Part shown: positions 52,017 through 62,845 of the stretch, in pieces
How positions within the stretch are numbered: the stretch's first letter is position 1
How the letters are laid out: each line of letters opens with the position of its first letter
Notes under the pieces: model-generated
Database searches by the model: none
Seen by the model: the letters and a program-made list of their open reading frames with translations, nothing else
What the model was told of the DNA's origin: nothing
Position numbers and translations under genes: made by a program
Assembly: GCF_947507565.1 (NCBI RefSeq)
Contig: NC_089178.1
Span: 3,162,001-3,226,000 of the forward strand
Source: Oscarella lobularis
Taxonomy: Eukaryota > Porifera > Homoscleromorpha > Homosclerophorida > Oscarellidae
Direction: 5' to 3'
DNA length: 64,000 nucleotides

Positions 52017-52027
52017 TGCGCATGCGT
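52017..52027. promoter_or_regulatory. NRF-1-like palindrome upstream of RPS16
   Basis: TGCGCATGCGT lies 80-90 bp upstream of the RPS16 ATG (51937, minus strand). It resembles the element between RPS18 and the clathrin light chain gene. Confidence 0.4.
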
Positions 52028-52092
52028 GAACGCTCACAACAAAATTGACGTACAGCCAGCGCTAAGAAAATAGGTTCTCCGTCGTACATTTG

Positions 52093-55000
52093 TCACTTTT
52101 TCATGTCGTCAAGAAGCCTTTCAATTCTCTCCCTCACTTGAGCATGAATGAGATTCTTCGTTTCTTCATAAGCTTCTAGGGCGAGTTTTTTTGCTTCTGC
52201 AGATCCGTTGACCAATTCACGATAGATCGGGATTGTGTATTTCTGCTTTCCTATCACATTCACATATATAGTTATAGCCTGAGTTATAGTAGTGTCAGTC
52301 TTCATTTTGTCACCTTGCGAGAGAAGGAACGCCTTCACGTTAAAAAAATCGTCTGTGTAGTTGCCTTTGATAGTGATTTGCGACCAACGCAGTCGAATCT
52401 AGAGATAGCCCCCCACCAAAAACCGGTAGCATTTATGCAGTTGTTTGTGGCAACAGCTCACTTCTGCATTATGGGTTCCAGAAATGAACGGATACGTCGT
52501 AGCAAGAGTAGCGAGAGTCTGAGCCGGAACAGAAACCTCAACTAATAGCTGGTCCAAAAAGTGAAGCTTCTGTAAACACAATTAGACTCCTATTTCCTAG
52601 AAAGACACAAAAGGGGCTTTCTAATATACTTGATACGTAGGCCACTTCTCAAGGGCCCCCACGTCGGGCTTCTCTTCCTCCTATTAGATCCATTCAACAA
52701 TCGCGCGCTTCAACATTGCATTGCATGCCTACAGGTAGTTTCCCCAGCCAATAAGCAGCTAATTTTTCGGCGGGCTTTGTCAATGATTCGCCTGCACTGA
52801 GGTCTGGGTAGTAGGGAGGACTGCCTGGCGTGTCCAGCCAACGGCTGAATTCGAATCCTTCCCTAAAAAATAGAAACGCCTTGAGAGGAAAATCAAAATG
52901 CGCAGCGTTCCCACGTTGACTCGACTCCCTTGAGATGAGGAAAGTATTCGAAAAAGAATTTGAACAGATCGTCGGAGAGAACGCTCTACGATGCAAAGGT
53001 CTCTCGATAAAGGGAATTTTCACAGTCTAACAAAAGAACCTTGTATTGAAATTTCTGGACGTAGGCTCTAAGAAAGGCGTCAAATGTCTCGTCTGAATCC
53101 GTCAAGCTTCTCAAATAGCTCACAAAACAGAAGCCTAAAAATAGGCCGTAAACAACCGCGGACTGATCCCGTGGCATCCTGTCTGGAATGAAAGACCCCC
53201 CCTCTCCCTGCCGACGACTCCCTGTTTACCTTTCTCATAGGGCGTTTCGCAGTAAGTGTCGTCAGGATCGACGTCGGGACTCAATATGACGCGAAGCCTC
53301 GTAAGATTCGGTTCCTCCAAAGTGGTGCAAACCGAATCAATGCACTGTCGCATCGAGCGCCGATCGACTTACGAGATGCTCAAGATCTCGCTTGAGAAGG
53401 GCTATGCCCGTCGCCGCTTCCAGACACGTATAGTCCTTTCCCAGCAACTCGGTGCAAATTCGCCGCTGGGCGTACATTGTAAACCCCTGCGGAGGTACAT
53501 CCAATGTAAGCATTGGGCGCGCCACTACTAATTCATGTGAGAGCGACGCGACCCACCTCGTTCAGATAGAATTCGCTCCAGCTACCGTTGGTGACGAGAT
53601 TACCAAACCAACTGTGTGACTGGTTGTATTGTAAACAGAGAACAATGGGAAAGTTGGTTGGTCACAAGAGATACGGTAATACCATGACCGCGAGCGCGCG
53701 CTTACGATTTCGTGCATGACAACGTCGGTGAGAGAGCGATCTCCCACGAGGAGAGTCGGCGTCACAAACGTCAGACACGGATTCTCCATTCCCCCGTAGG
53801 GAAAGGAGGGAGGCATGACAAGAAGATCGTATCTAATTGATCAGATTCGTTCAGTCAGTCGCGAGTCCCTCCGTATATAAATAGGTACAGTACCTATCCC
53901 AGACGTATGGACCGAAGAGGCGTTCCCCCGTTTTGATGTACTAAAAAAGAAAAGAAGAAAAAAACGGTTCGCTGCCAAACTGACGGGGGAGAGAGGAAGC
54001 GGCAAAAAAATAGACAGGCTAATCGATCGAATGAAACCTCTTCGGTGACACCATCAAATTCATTTTGAGCTTTGTCCTAGAAACGGGAGAGAGAATAACT
54101 AGATATGCACGCGCGGAAGAAAAGTCCGACACGACCATTAGATACCAATATCCTCCCCGATTGCCACGACAACAAACAGGCATCCATACCAAGTTAGAAC
54201 ACGAGCAGGCGACTCTACTTACGCCGACCGACACGCGGCCGCCGCGCGCGGCCACCTGCAATGCTTCAATCGACGACTTACCAGCATGCAGGGCTCGGTC
54301 CAAACACGGCTTCGAGGCCCAATCGGTGCCGACACGATGTCCCCGGCAGCGAGAGCGACGAGATAGACTGGCACGGAGATTTTCATGTCGAAGCGATATT
54401 CGAGTCGGCCGTCTGGCAGTTTGACGGACGGCGTCCAGTGGGAGGCACTCATGACGACATTGAATTCGGCGGCAATCTTAAAAAAGACATAGAGTTGAAT
54501 TAGAAAGAGTCAAGGGAGTCGTGGTCCTACTTTCACTGTGGCAGACCATGTACTCTTCACAGCCGGCGAATCAAAGCACGGAAAGAATGTACGATTGAGA
54601 ACAGACTGGCCTTGAGTGTAAAGATACGGCAATTTCTTTCCTATAATGTAACCAATGAATGAACACGAAAGAGACCGGCCGCGGCCCCCGGGGTACGTGT
54701 GTTCTCTACCAGCCGTCTGTTCCTTTTTCAGCCAATCGAACGCGTTTCCTGAGCCGGCCACGAACGTGATGACAAGCGTCAACTCGTCGCGACGACGAAG
54801 CGATTCGGGAAGAGAAATGTGAAGTGCGGAGCCGTATTTCGTAAACGGTCGAATATCGAACTTCAACGGGATGCCGTCGTCGTCGACGAGAATCTGTTTC
54901 ACATCGATGTCATGGGAGTCTAGCACGACTAAAAAGAAGAGGAAAACGATTGAGACTTGGACGCGCGGCCGCAAAGTAGTGCATGACGCGGCGCGGCGTC

Positions 55001-56248
55001 GGGAAAAAAAAAGCGCACGACCTCAGGTCTGGTCCATTACAATAGACAATCAAATGACAAAAAAGGCGAGCCCGTGAACGAGATAAACGGACAAATTTTG
55101 TAATTGAATCAATACGACATTCAACGATAGTCCGTCCCCCCAGCACGCGAGGAACGCATTTAGGGCGTTTTTGCTTCGTTGAGGAAAACGGTTTATCGTG
55201 CAGCTTGGCTTCTCGGATCGTCGACGTCATGCAATTTCTCGGAAAGATCGCGCGCGCGCGCGGGGGAAAGGTGAACGAACGAATCGACTTCGCGTCGTTT
55301 AGAGCGCGGGAAATGCGAACAAATTTGCGCGCCGCCGATTTTTCGGACGCTTTGATGGAAACGATGAACACGCGGGCGCGATGCCAGTCCTAACCGCGTT
55401 AGCGAAGTCCTCCGATTCAACTAATCACGCCAATTAGGCTGGTACAAGCCAGTAACAATATGTTGGAACGAGTGATACCGGGGGTACGTTCCTCCTAATC
55501 GACTAATACATTCGCCCACCGAGTTTCATCATCGGCGAAGCGTTTTCGGCTCTTTTACAAGCGCGTTTGCGGCTAGCGTCGCCGCCGTCGCCGCTACGAC
55601 GAACGCACGAGCGGCGTGTTGCCGGCACGCGTGTGAGGCGCATGCGGGCCAGGAAAACCACACCCATATCACCCCCCCTGGACGGGGGAAATACGGATGT
55701 TGAGCGAATGCCCCGCCTATCTAGAGCACTGCAAATCGAATCGTCCGCGAGGCACGGCAAGCATGATTCTCGCGTACGCACACGATGCTACATTCCATTT
55801 CCGTGCGTAGCCCCACAATGCTAGTTCGATATTACGACAGTGCGTCCCATTAGTCTTTCATTCACCACGTCACCGGCGAACTACACTTTGTACCGGATCT
55901 GGTACCATATCCAACCTCAACCGAACCGTTATAACAGCAATCTCCCAAGGTAAAGGGGGGGGGACTCGAGGGGAGGGGGCTCCTCAGTTAGAAGACCTCC
56001 GACGCAAGCGTTATACACAGTAGTAACCCGTATTGCAAGGAAGAGTTAGGCTTAGTCGACGAGTTTTTACTACTTGCCAATGCGCACTTACGTTCGTTTG
56101 CTTCGTGTTCGACGCGTTTCTTCACCGTGAGACGTTCGGTTCCGCTAACCCGTTTTTCTTCAAAAACGATGTCGAAGTCACAGTGATAGTGCGTCGGCTC
56201 GAAAACGTCCGCATTGGCGACCGACGAAGGATCGGCCGGTTTCGCCAT
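52093..56248 (-). CDS. RNPEP: Aminopeptidase B (M1 zinc metallopeptidase)
   Basis: 17 exons give 627 aa (human 650). Exons: 56092-56248, 54710-54928, 54531-54640, 54282-54476, 54038-54076, 53894-53940, 53706-53832, 53557-53619, 53373-53486, 53230-53344, 53040-53134, 52915-52985, 52733-52862, 52630-52680, 52462-52569, 52314-52398, 52093-52250. The substrate-binding [10 protein letters not shown] and zinc motif HEISH (the third ligand is Glu of [13 protein letters not shown]) are intact. [17 protein letters not shown] and [20 protein letters not shown] favour aminopeptidase B over leukotriene A4 hydrolase. The enzyme removes N-terminal Arg or Lys. The C-terminal helical domain is complete ([13 protein letters not shown]). 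Intron 1 is 1,163 bp, far longer than any other in the gene. Confidence 0.93.
54929..56091 (-). other. Long first intron of aminopeptidase B
   Basis: 1,163 bp separate exons 1 and 2, against 45-120 bp for most introns here. Several short open frames exist on both strands but none has recognisable protein sequence. A (CG)-rich alternating tract lies near 55249-55262. Nothing else could be assigned. Confidence 0.6.
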
Positions 56249-57049
56249 CTCGATACGGGGATGTGCGTAAGTAGATCCTGACGTATCGTACGCAGCAACG
56301 GAAGCTACTACTAGTAGGTGCGGAAGTGGGTGGCATCTTTCATCGCGTCCGACCCTTCCACCTGGAACTAAAAACGCTGCGTCTAAAGTGCTCGCACACA
56401 CCAATGAAAAAACCTAACTTGCCTCCTAATAAAAGAACACTTAGCTACTCGTAATCGCGCTGATCAGTGACGCACGACGGGTCGGACGTCGCCAATGCAC
56501 ATTTCGCCTTTACTGCCCTTTATGCGAGCTCCGTACGTGCTGCACGCGATATCAATTTGCACGAGAGTTTACGTTTCGCTTGCACGACCCCTACTAAGGA
56601 CGCCCAACGGTTGAAACAAAACGCTCCCGCCGCCCTGTCGCCGATTTTGAATTTAGCATAGCGGAGGAGTTCTCTATGACTACTAACCGTGCGAAAAGCG
56701 GCGGTGCGGTTTCACTCCCCGCGCCGTGTGCGCGTAGCTAAGGACTAAAGGAGCGAAGATGCTCCGGGCTAAGAGCCGTTTCTCTGGCACTTGTCGGAGG
56801 ACCCTTCCGAAGCCGCGAGACGGTCACTTGTGTTCGTGCGGTTCGCGCTAATGCAATTTATAATTAGCGTCCCTATCGCTCGCATCTATATACAAACAAT
56901 TAGAGGTGATTTGTTTGGGGCGATAATATCGCTCCTCCTCCTACGTGAGGCAACCTACATATACAGAGACTCGCCGGAGGTCGTGCGCATAAACGATCGT
57001 TTCGCTGCAGGTCGAAGACGTACGCTCTTCTTCGAGACGAGAAAAAAAC
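56249..57049. other. Intergenic region between divergent aminopeptidase B and TSP1-vWA genes
   Basis: About 800 bp hold no gene I can support. It should contain both promoters. No TATA box at a convincing position was seen. Confidence 0.5.
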
Positions 57050-58917
57050 ATGTTCGCCTTTTCAATCGATCGCCTCCTCATCGGACTCTCGTTCCTACTC
57101 GCCGCTACGCCGGGACCGCTAGTATTATGCGGGCTGCCGAAGCGAGGGAATCAGTACCTATTTTCCTACCGAGAAAATACATATTCCAAGGCTATACAAC
57201 GACTCGTCGAATCTATCTATCCCGACAAGGAACCGACGGCCTCGGAGCAACCCACGCAGCCCTCCGATCCTCAAACGCCTGCAAATGCAAGCGACAAAAC
57301 TCAGGGGGGCAGTCGGTACGACTGCACATGGGCCGAATGGTCGGATTGGGGACCGAAAACAACGCTATTCCGCTGCGGTCACCGCGTGCGAACCAGGCAA
57401 CGCAAGCTCATTCAGGGCAGCACGGAGCACCCGAGCGTGTGCTACGGCGGTGCCAAACACGAAGAGAAAACAGACTGTAAGTCGAATAAAAAGACCCCGT
57501 TCCATATCGCACCTCGTCGCCCGCCCGCCCGCCCGCCCGCCGGTACCCTCGGGTTTTCTGCGAATAGCGTAGGAGACCGTGGCGACGGCAGCGATAAGAG
57601 ATCCCCCTCGAGCTCTTACCGACACCTCGCTGCACTTCGCTCTAAATCGCCTTTTCTCCACGCGACAGAAACGCTGCCGGGCGTCCCAATAACAATGATC
57701 GTAATTGCGCCTCGATTTGTGTGTTTAGAAAAGCCCTACCTTGCTCGTGTCTAGTCTAGTTCTCCCCTTTTCCACCCTTCTAGCCGACCTAGAGATCGCA
57801 CGACAAATTCCCGCGTAGCTGGGCAGGGTATCCCGCCCCAAACAAACGATTGACAACTCTATCCCCCCGCAAGTGCGATCGAATCTAATAGAGACCGCGC
57901 GTATCCCCGTCTATATTTCCATTCGATTAACGCTTCGGTTGGTCTTATCACGCCGTGGGAGACAGTTCGATTTCCCCCCATGCAGTCGTCATTACAGATG
58001 ACGGCTTTCTCGATTGAACAACTAAAACGCCAAACACCGTCTACCGCACCTCAATTTTCAAGTTAGACGCTGTTTGCGTTGGGAAGGGAGGTGACAATTA
58101 CAAACGTCACACCCAATCCCAAGAGGAGGAACCTTCCGCAAATACAGGACAGAAGTAGTTTTACTTTGGGCCCTAGTTAGGTATTAGCATAAGCGTATTC
58201 CGTTACGTCAGGACCCCACTTTTACGCTTCCGCTTCTCACCTGACGTTTCCATCCACGTGGCAATTCCCATTATTCATATTTGACGTTCTTCCTCCTTAG
58301 GCAACGACCCGGTGTTCAGCGAACAACAGCAGCTGTTCGATAAGTACTTCTTTCGAACTATCAAGCACAACGGCTCGCAACGACGACGTCCCGTCGAACT
58401 CCTCTTTCTCGTCGATCGCACCAACTCGCTCCAACCGCACGAATTCGGACGCTTACTGAAGGCAACAGCTGAACTAACGAAAAAGCTCCAACTGGGAAAC
58501 GACAGTCGCGTGGCACTCGCCACCTTTTCGCGCAACACCCATTTAGACATTCCTTTCACAGAGGGCGGTAGTAACGTCGCCGAAAAAATTGCAAAAATAG
58601 ACAGAAAAACGACGGGCATCGCTAACGTTCAAAATGCGCTCGAAGTCTGTCGAAACGCGTTCAAGAAGGAACGTCCCCACAAGCGACGACGCATTCTGTT
58701 ACTTTTGACCGACGCCAAGCCAAAAACCGACGTCAAAATGAAAAAAGTCCTCGATGAGTTGCAGCTTGAGCAAGAAGTCGAAATATTTGTCGTCGGATTT
58801 TTTAACATGGACGAATTGAAATTGAGGGAAATTAGCTCGCATCCGAAGAACGAGCACACATTCTACTTTAAATCGCCGAGACACGTTCGAAGAATGGCAA
58901 GTAATCTTATCAAGTGA
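57050..58917 (+). CDS. Secreted TSP1-vWA domain protein
   Basis: Two exons (57050-57476, 58301-58917) joined in phase 1 give 347 aa. Residues 1-30 are a signal peptide (hydrophobic LLIGLSFLLAATPG). After a Pro/Thr/Gln linker comes a thrombospondin type-1 repeat at about residues 85-142 with the CTWAEWSDWG tryptophan ladder, CGHRVRTRQR and closing cysteines. Exon 2 encodes a vWA domain (about residues 160-345) starting VELLFLVDRTNSL, with a MIDAS-like DRTNS, then VALATFSRNTHLD and ILLLLTDAKPKTD, ending at the C-terminus with no membrane segment. It is probably an extracellular adhesion or matrix protein. The 824-bp intron (57477-58300) contains nothing I recognise. Confidence 0.82.
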
Positions 58918-59736
58918 AACGAACCCCCCTGAGTCCCATCCACCCATTTCAATAATGCTGACCGAGGGCAAGCTGGACTCTTGTCCCCCCTCCCCTTACT
59001 TCTTACTTCTTGCCTTGGACACACAAACGTAATGCATCCCCGTGCAGCTCTACTACAAATAGTTTTCTCTCTAAGTCGCCTTGTGCTTGCAGCTAAGACT
59101 TGCTTACTATTCTAAGGACGAAAGTGCTACTCCGTCTGTTTATAATATACCGTATTTTTACAGAGATCTCTATGACTAATGAAACGTTTAAATAAATGAT
59201 AAATAAACCCCCACGTTGCCTATACGGATATCATGTATTGCGGAAATGCCAATATGGGGTTGGGCCTGGGGTTGGAGACTACAACGTCGTCAGGTGGTGT
59301 GTGGGCAAGAAGCGACGGGGCGTCCACGGAGATCAAACAGTATGTTTGCGCCTCTCAATGGCAATAGAGTCGTGCCTAATGAATACACAGCAGAAGGAGT
59401 TTTGACTGTTCTAATCGTGTTGTTCTTCTTCTACAACTTGTGTGACGCGATTACGCTTATCGTTCAGCGACCCGGGGGATTTACACTGGGAGTGGGAATA
59501 AATCAACGTGCACGGATCGTCGCCATGTGAACAGAGAACAAGGCCGGGGATGTCGTTGTGCTTGCTAAATATACGTGCCGAATATTGATTTGATTTAGAG
59601 GTTAGGTAATTGTTTTGTCAGACACGCGGCGAATCAAGCAGCTGATCGGGGGGAGACACAGCAGCGCGTGATATCCGGGTGTGCACGCGCGGCATTTTCA
59701 TTGAAAAGTGCCGGGTGAAACGGGTGAAACGACAAA
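58918..59736. other. 3' UTR and intergenic stretch; possible small membrane ORF
   Basis: 58918-59210 is probably the 3' UTR of the TSP1-vWA gene. Beyond it, an open frame from ATG 59246 to 59530 would encode about 94 aa with one hydrophobic segment (VLTVLIVLFFFYNLCDAITL), but there is no family match that I can see and no promoter signal, so it is not called as a gene. Confidence 0.4.
59191..59207 (+). terminator. Polyadenylation signals of the TSP1-vWA gene
   Basis: Two AATAAA hexamers at 59191-59196 and 59202-59207 lie about 275-290 bp after the stop codon on the coding strand. Confidence 0.55.
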
Positions 59737-60411
59737 ATGTTGAAGAAGACGACGAAAAGGGTACGATCGAATTTCTCGTGCAAGCCCGCACCCAGTTGCG
59801 ACTATTTTTCTTACGGTTCGACGTTCTTCGTCGCCAGGCGGCCGAGAAAGCGCAATCCAACGACGAAAAGGTCTTCAAAATTCCTCCGAATCGCCAATCA
59901 AGCGAACTAGCGCAAGAAAAAAGGCAATTACAAAAAAAAAAAGCGCGTTGTAAAACAAAACCGTTTCCGCGGCGCCCAAAAAGAGGCCCCGTCGCAGAAA
60001 AAACGACATCCGCGATTGGATGCGAAGTTCTCAACGAAAAAGTACAGCACCTCGTCGAAGGATTGAACCGAAAACGAAATCGCGACGCCGAAGCATTGTC
60101 AGGTTAGCGCGCGAGACGCTACGTCACCCGGAATCTTCTCTAAGTTTTCTAAAGACTTCAAGAAGGATATCGAAAAGCAGGCGTCGAGTGCGTACGCGTC
60201 CGTCGAACAAGCGATCGTCGCAATATACGAGACCAATAGCAAAATAATTCATGAAAAAATGCCAGAACTTCTCGCCATATTGGAAAGAATTGGTAGAGAG
60301 ATAAAATTTCCCCCCTTTTTTTCTGAGCGATTATTTCCTGTAGCGAAACTCGAAAATGAGCTCAAACAAGTGAAGACATCCCTCTCCCTTCTCTACAGTA
60401 ATGAAGCATAA
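59737..60411 (+). CDS. SYCE2: SYCE2 homologue (synaptonemal complex central element protein 2)
   Basis: Four exons (59737-59760, 59838-60102, 60155-60292, 60344-60411; phases 0, 1, 1) give 164 aa. The N-terminal half is basic and low-complexity; the C-terminal half is one long coiled coil. In the helix, QAIVAIYETNSKIIHEKMPE followed by LENELKQVKTSLSLLY lines up with the SYCE2 core, recalled as YQIYNDHNKIIQEKLQEF and LETELKQVCHSVETVY. In known species SYCE2 pairs with TEX12 to form fibres of the synaptonemal complex central element during meiosis. The start is uncertain: the frame of exon 2 is also open upstream of the chosen acceptor. It is convergent with the bHLH-zipper gene (163 bp). Confidence 0.72.
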
Positions 60412-60574
60412 TAGAGACTCTCTTGCTTGTCCCCAAAGTGGTGTAAAAAATATTATTTCTGTGAATGTCTTATATCTAAATATACTGCACTGTACACGCC
60501 ACACTTTCTACTACGCGCCACACTTTCTACTACGCAAATGAGAGAAACTCTTGACTGTCTGTGCCATTTTTCCT

Positions 60575-61655
60575 CTATGGGTCGTTCGCCAACTCTCTCT
60601 TTATTCTCAGCGATGGAAACCCCATTTCTCTTTGAACAGTTCCATAGAAGATTCTATCAGGCCTGTCATTGCAGCTATCCGAGCCGTCCCCGCGTTCGGA
60701 CAGCTGCACGCTGCTCGCGTTGCTATCCGGACTCGAAGGAGACGAAGGAATAAAGATGCAGGGTAGCAAGGGGGGCGGCCCCGATGACGGAACGTGGGAT
60801 GCAGGCGGCGGAGGCGGAGGCGGAGGCGGAGGCGTGCTAAGATAGAGAGGTTGAGTTTGAGGTGGAAAGATGCCGTGATGATAAATTTGAGGCATCGCTT
60901 GGTTGTGCGGATGCATGTGGTAGACATGTACAGGCTCATAATCATAAACTAAATAAGTAGAATAAGTTAGATATACAGTATCTCATTTCCTTTTTTTGTG
61001 CATCGTACCGGGTTGGTGGTATTGGATTGGATGATGGCTGGGTTGGATGATTTGGGGAGCGATGACGCGGTGAGGCGGCACCGCTTGCAACGCCGCGCTG
61101 CTGTGCAACAACGCAAGGTTAGATTCGCAAGAAGAAAAAGATTGAGACATTACTTTCTTTCTTGATCTTCGGTCAAGTATTCGAGTTTCGTTTCTAATCT
61201 CAGCTTCTTGTCGCGCAACGTGTCTATTTCTTTCTGTCCGCTCGACTCGCGCGTTTTCAATTGCTAAAAAAACGATTCCCCTTTCCTATGCCCATCTCCG
61301 AGCCCAGCGTCAAACTCACATCGATTTCCTTTTTCGCCGCGATGAGCACGTCTTTCTGCGACGTTCCGTCGGCCATTCCCAGCGTCGTTGTCAGCCGCTT
61401 TAGATCTCCGCGCAAATCCTTACGTCTAAACGGAATATTTTTACGACGTCCAGAGATTTCTCGAAATAAAAGACGAGCTTACCGTTGCTGTTCCATGACA
61501 TTGTGCTTTAGTCGCCCGTCGGGGGTCTCCCTCATCCGTCCCGATCCCGATCCCCGTCGATTAGCGCCTCTCGACGACGGCACTGGGGCCAGGCGAACTT
61601 CCGATCCTAAATCGGTTGTCGCTGGAGACAAATCGAGCGTTGATTCGGTGTCCAT
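60575..61655 (-). CDS. Myc-like bHLH-leucine zipper transcription factor
   Basis: Five exons (61483-61655, 61320-61425, 61154-61263, 61009-61100, 60575-60948; phases 2, 0, 2, 1) give 284 aa. Residues about 50-95 are a bHLH: basic region KHNVMEQQRRKDLR has the H-x5-RR E-box contacts (H, E, R) typical of Myc/Max/Mnt proteins, helix 1 is GDLKRLTTTLG and helix 2 is SQKDVLIAAKKEIDQLK. A heptad zipper follows (EIDTLRDKKLRLETKLEYL). The C-terminal 150 residues are His/Gln/Pro-rich with a run of nine prolines, ending RIKRELANDP. Myc has its bHLHZip at the C-terminus; here it is near the N-terminus, as in Max, but followed by a long Pro-rich tail. The frame is open upstream of the chosen ATG to 61742, so the N-terminus could be longer. 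Confidence 0.78.
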
Positions 61656-62081
61656 GTGCGGAAGTGAGATCCGGCCTTCTCGATGAACTGCGCGGACGTG
61701 ACTGACGTGGATGGCGTTCGATGCCCATTTTACAAGCAACAATTCGAGCTAGTCGGTCGCTTCGAGGAATCCTCGTTCGAGAAATCGGTCAAGGAATACG
61801 TATTCACGTGCGCCTGCACTCTTGGTATACCATATATGGTCATTTGAATAACTAAGGCTTCGCCTTACCAACGCTGTTCGCGAGATTTCCGCTCGGCGAT
61901 AAGGCTGCCGAATAGAAATCTCGTGCAAGAGATCGAGTCTAAGAAATGCGGGGTTTCTTGGGATCGGGGAGTAGGGAGAATCGAAGCGCGGAGAGCAGCC
62001 GTGACATCCTCTGGGCTAGCGCGCGGTCACACGCTACGTCATCAACCGAAGAGAAAATAGCCTCATTGTTGCCTTTAGATA
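61656..62081. promoter_or_regulatory. Bidirectional promoter region of the bHLH-zipper and YPEL5 genes, with an E-box
   Basis: 426 bp separate the two divergent start codons. CACGTG at 61805-61810 is the canonical Myc/Max binding site. No other gene is seen here. Confidence 0.45.
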
Positions 62082-62715
62082 ATGGGGAGAATATTTCTCG
62101 ATCATCCCGGCGGAACGCGGCTTTTTTCGTGTGGCAACTGCGACACCGTCTTGACAAATCGATCTGAACTGATTTCGATGGTACAGTACGAGTCGACGCG
62201 GCGTAGAGTGAGACGAGGGATCTTTCGTCATACGACATTTCTCTCTAGCGCTTCACGGGAGCGACAGGTCGTGCCTATCTCTTCAACAAAGTGTAAGAAA
62301 GCCTCGTCATTCAGAGCATCCGGGGACTTGTACGCTTCCGATTTCTTTCAGGGTCAATCTGAGATACAGCGAAGTTCAAGATCGAGTGATGGTGACGTCT
62401 AGGGCACGCATGAAAATAATTTGGCCGACACATGTTTTTTTGTTTAGTTGACTGGGCGACACAGGGTTCGTGACGTCTCATGTAAGAGCTGCAATATTCG
62501 TCTTGGATGGATCTACGTAAGGAAAACCAATCCGGTCTTCGAAATAACTTGATTCGATGTAGGAATTTGCTACGGAGGAGGCTCAACGATATAAGGTAAA
62601 TAGAAATAGATACATTGACATAATTATAAAGGTACAAATGAATGCGTAGGAAGGTCGTGTGATACTTGAACGAGCCCTTGTAACAGAAAGTGAAGGTTTT
62701 GAAGAAAACGACTAA
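62082..62715 (+). CDS. YPEL5: Yippee-like protein 5
   Basis: Six exons (62082-62180, 62249-62292, 62352-62391, 62448-62516, 62563-62595, 62650-62715; phases 0, 2, 0, 0, 0) give 116 aa (human 121). The sequence tracks YPEL5 closely: [84 protein letters not shown] and [20 protein letters not shown]. The two CxxC pairs that form the Yippee zinc fold are intact. In animals YPEL5 is linked to the CTLH/GID ubiquitin ligase complex and cell division. The family is extremely conserved, which makes the splice model secure. Confidence 0.95.
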
Positions 62716-62742
62716 GAAAATACTTTAGTATGATATGATGAC

Positions 62743-62773
<31 letters not shown>

Positions 62774-62781
62774 GAGAGAGA
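62743..62781. repeat. (AGAT)n / (AG)n microsatellite between YPEL5 and ABCG
   Basis: About eight AGAT units run into a short AG tract, in the 130-bp gap between the two convergent stop codons. Confidence 0.92.
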
Positions 62782-62845
62782 CGATAAGAATAAAAAACAT
62801 AATTCCCATTGACGTGTGTCTATGTCTTCGCTGCTGAAACGTCTC

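Noticed and set aside
53256-53531. Plus-strand frame opposite aminopeptidase B
   Set aside because: It is the complement of two catalytic-domain exons whose minus-strand frame matches M1 peptidases.
56791-57480. 229-codon frame upstream of and overlapping the TSP1 gene
   Set aside because: It runs out of frame through the signal peptide and TSP1 coding exon, and lacks any domain.
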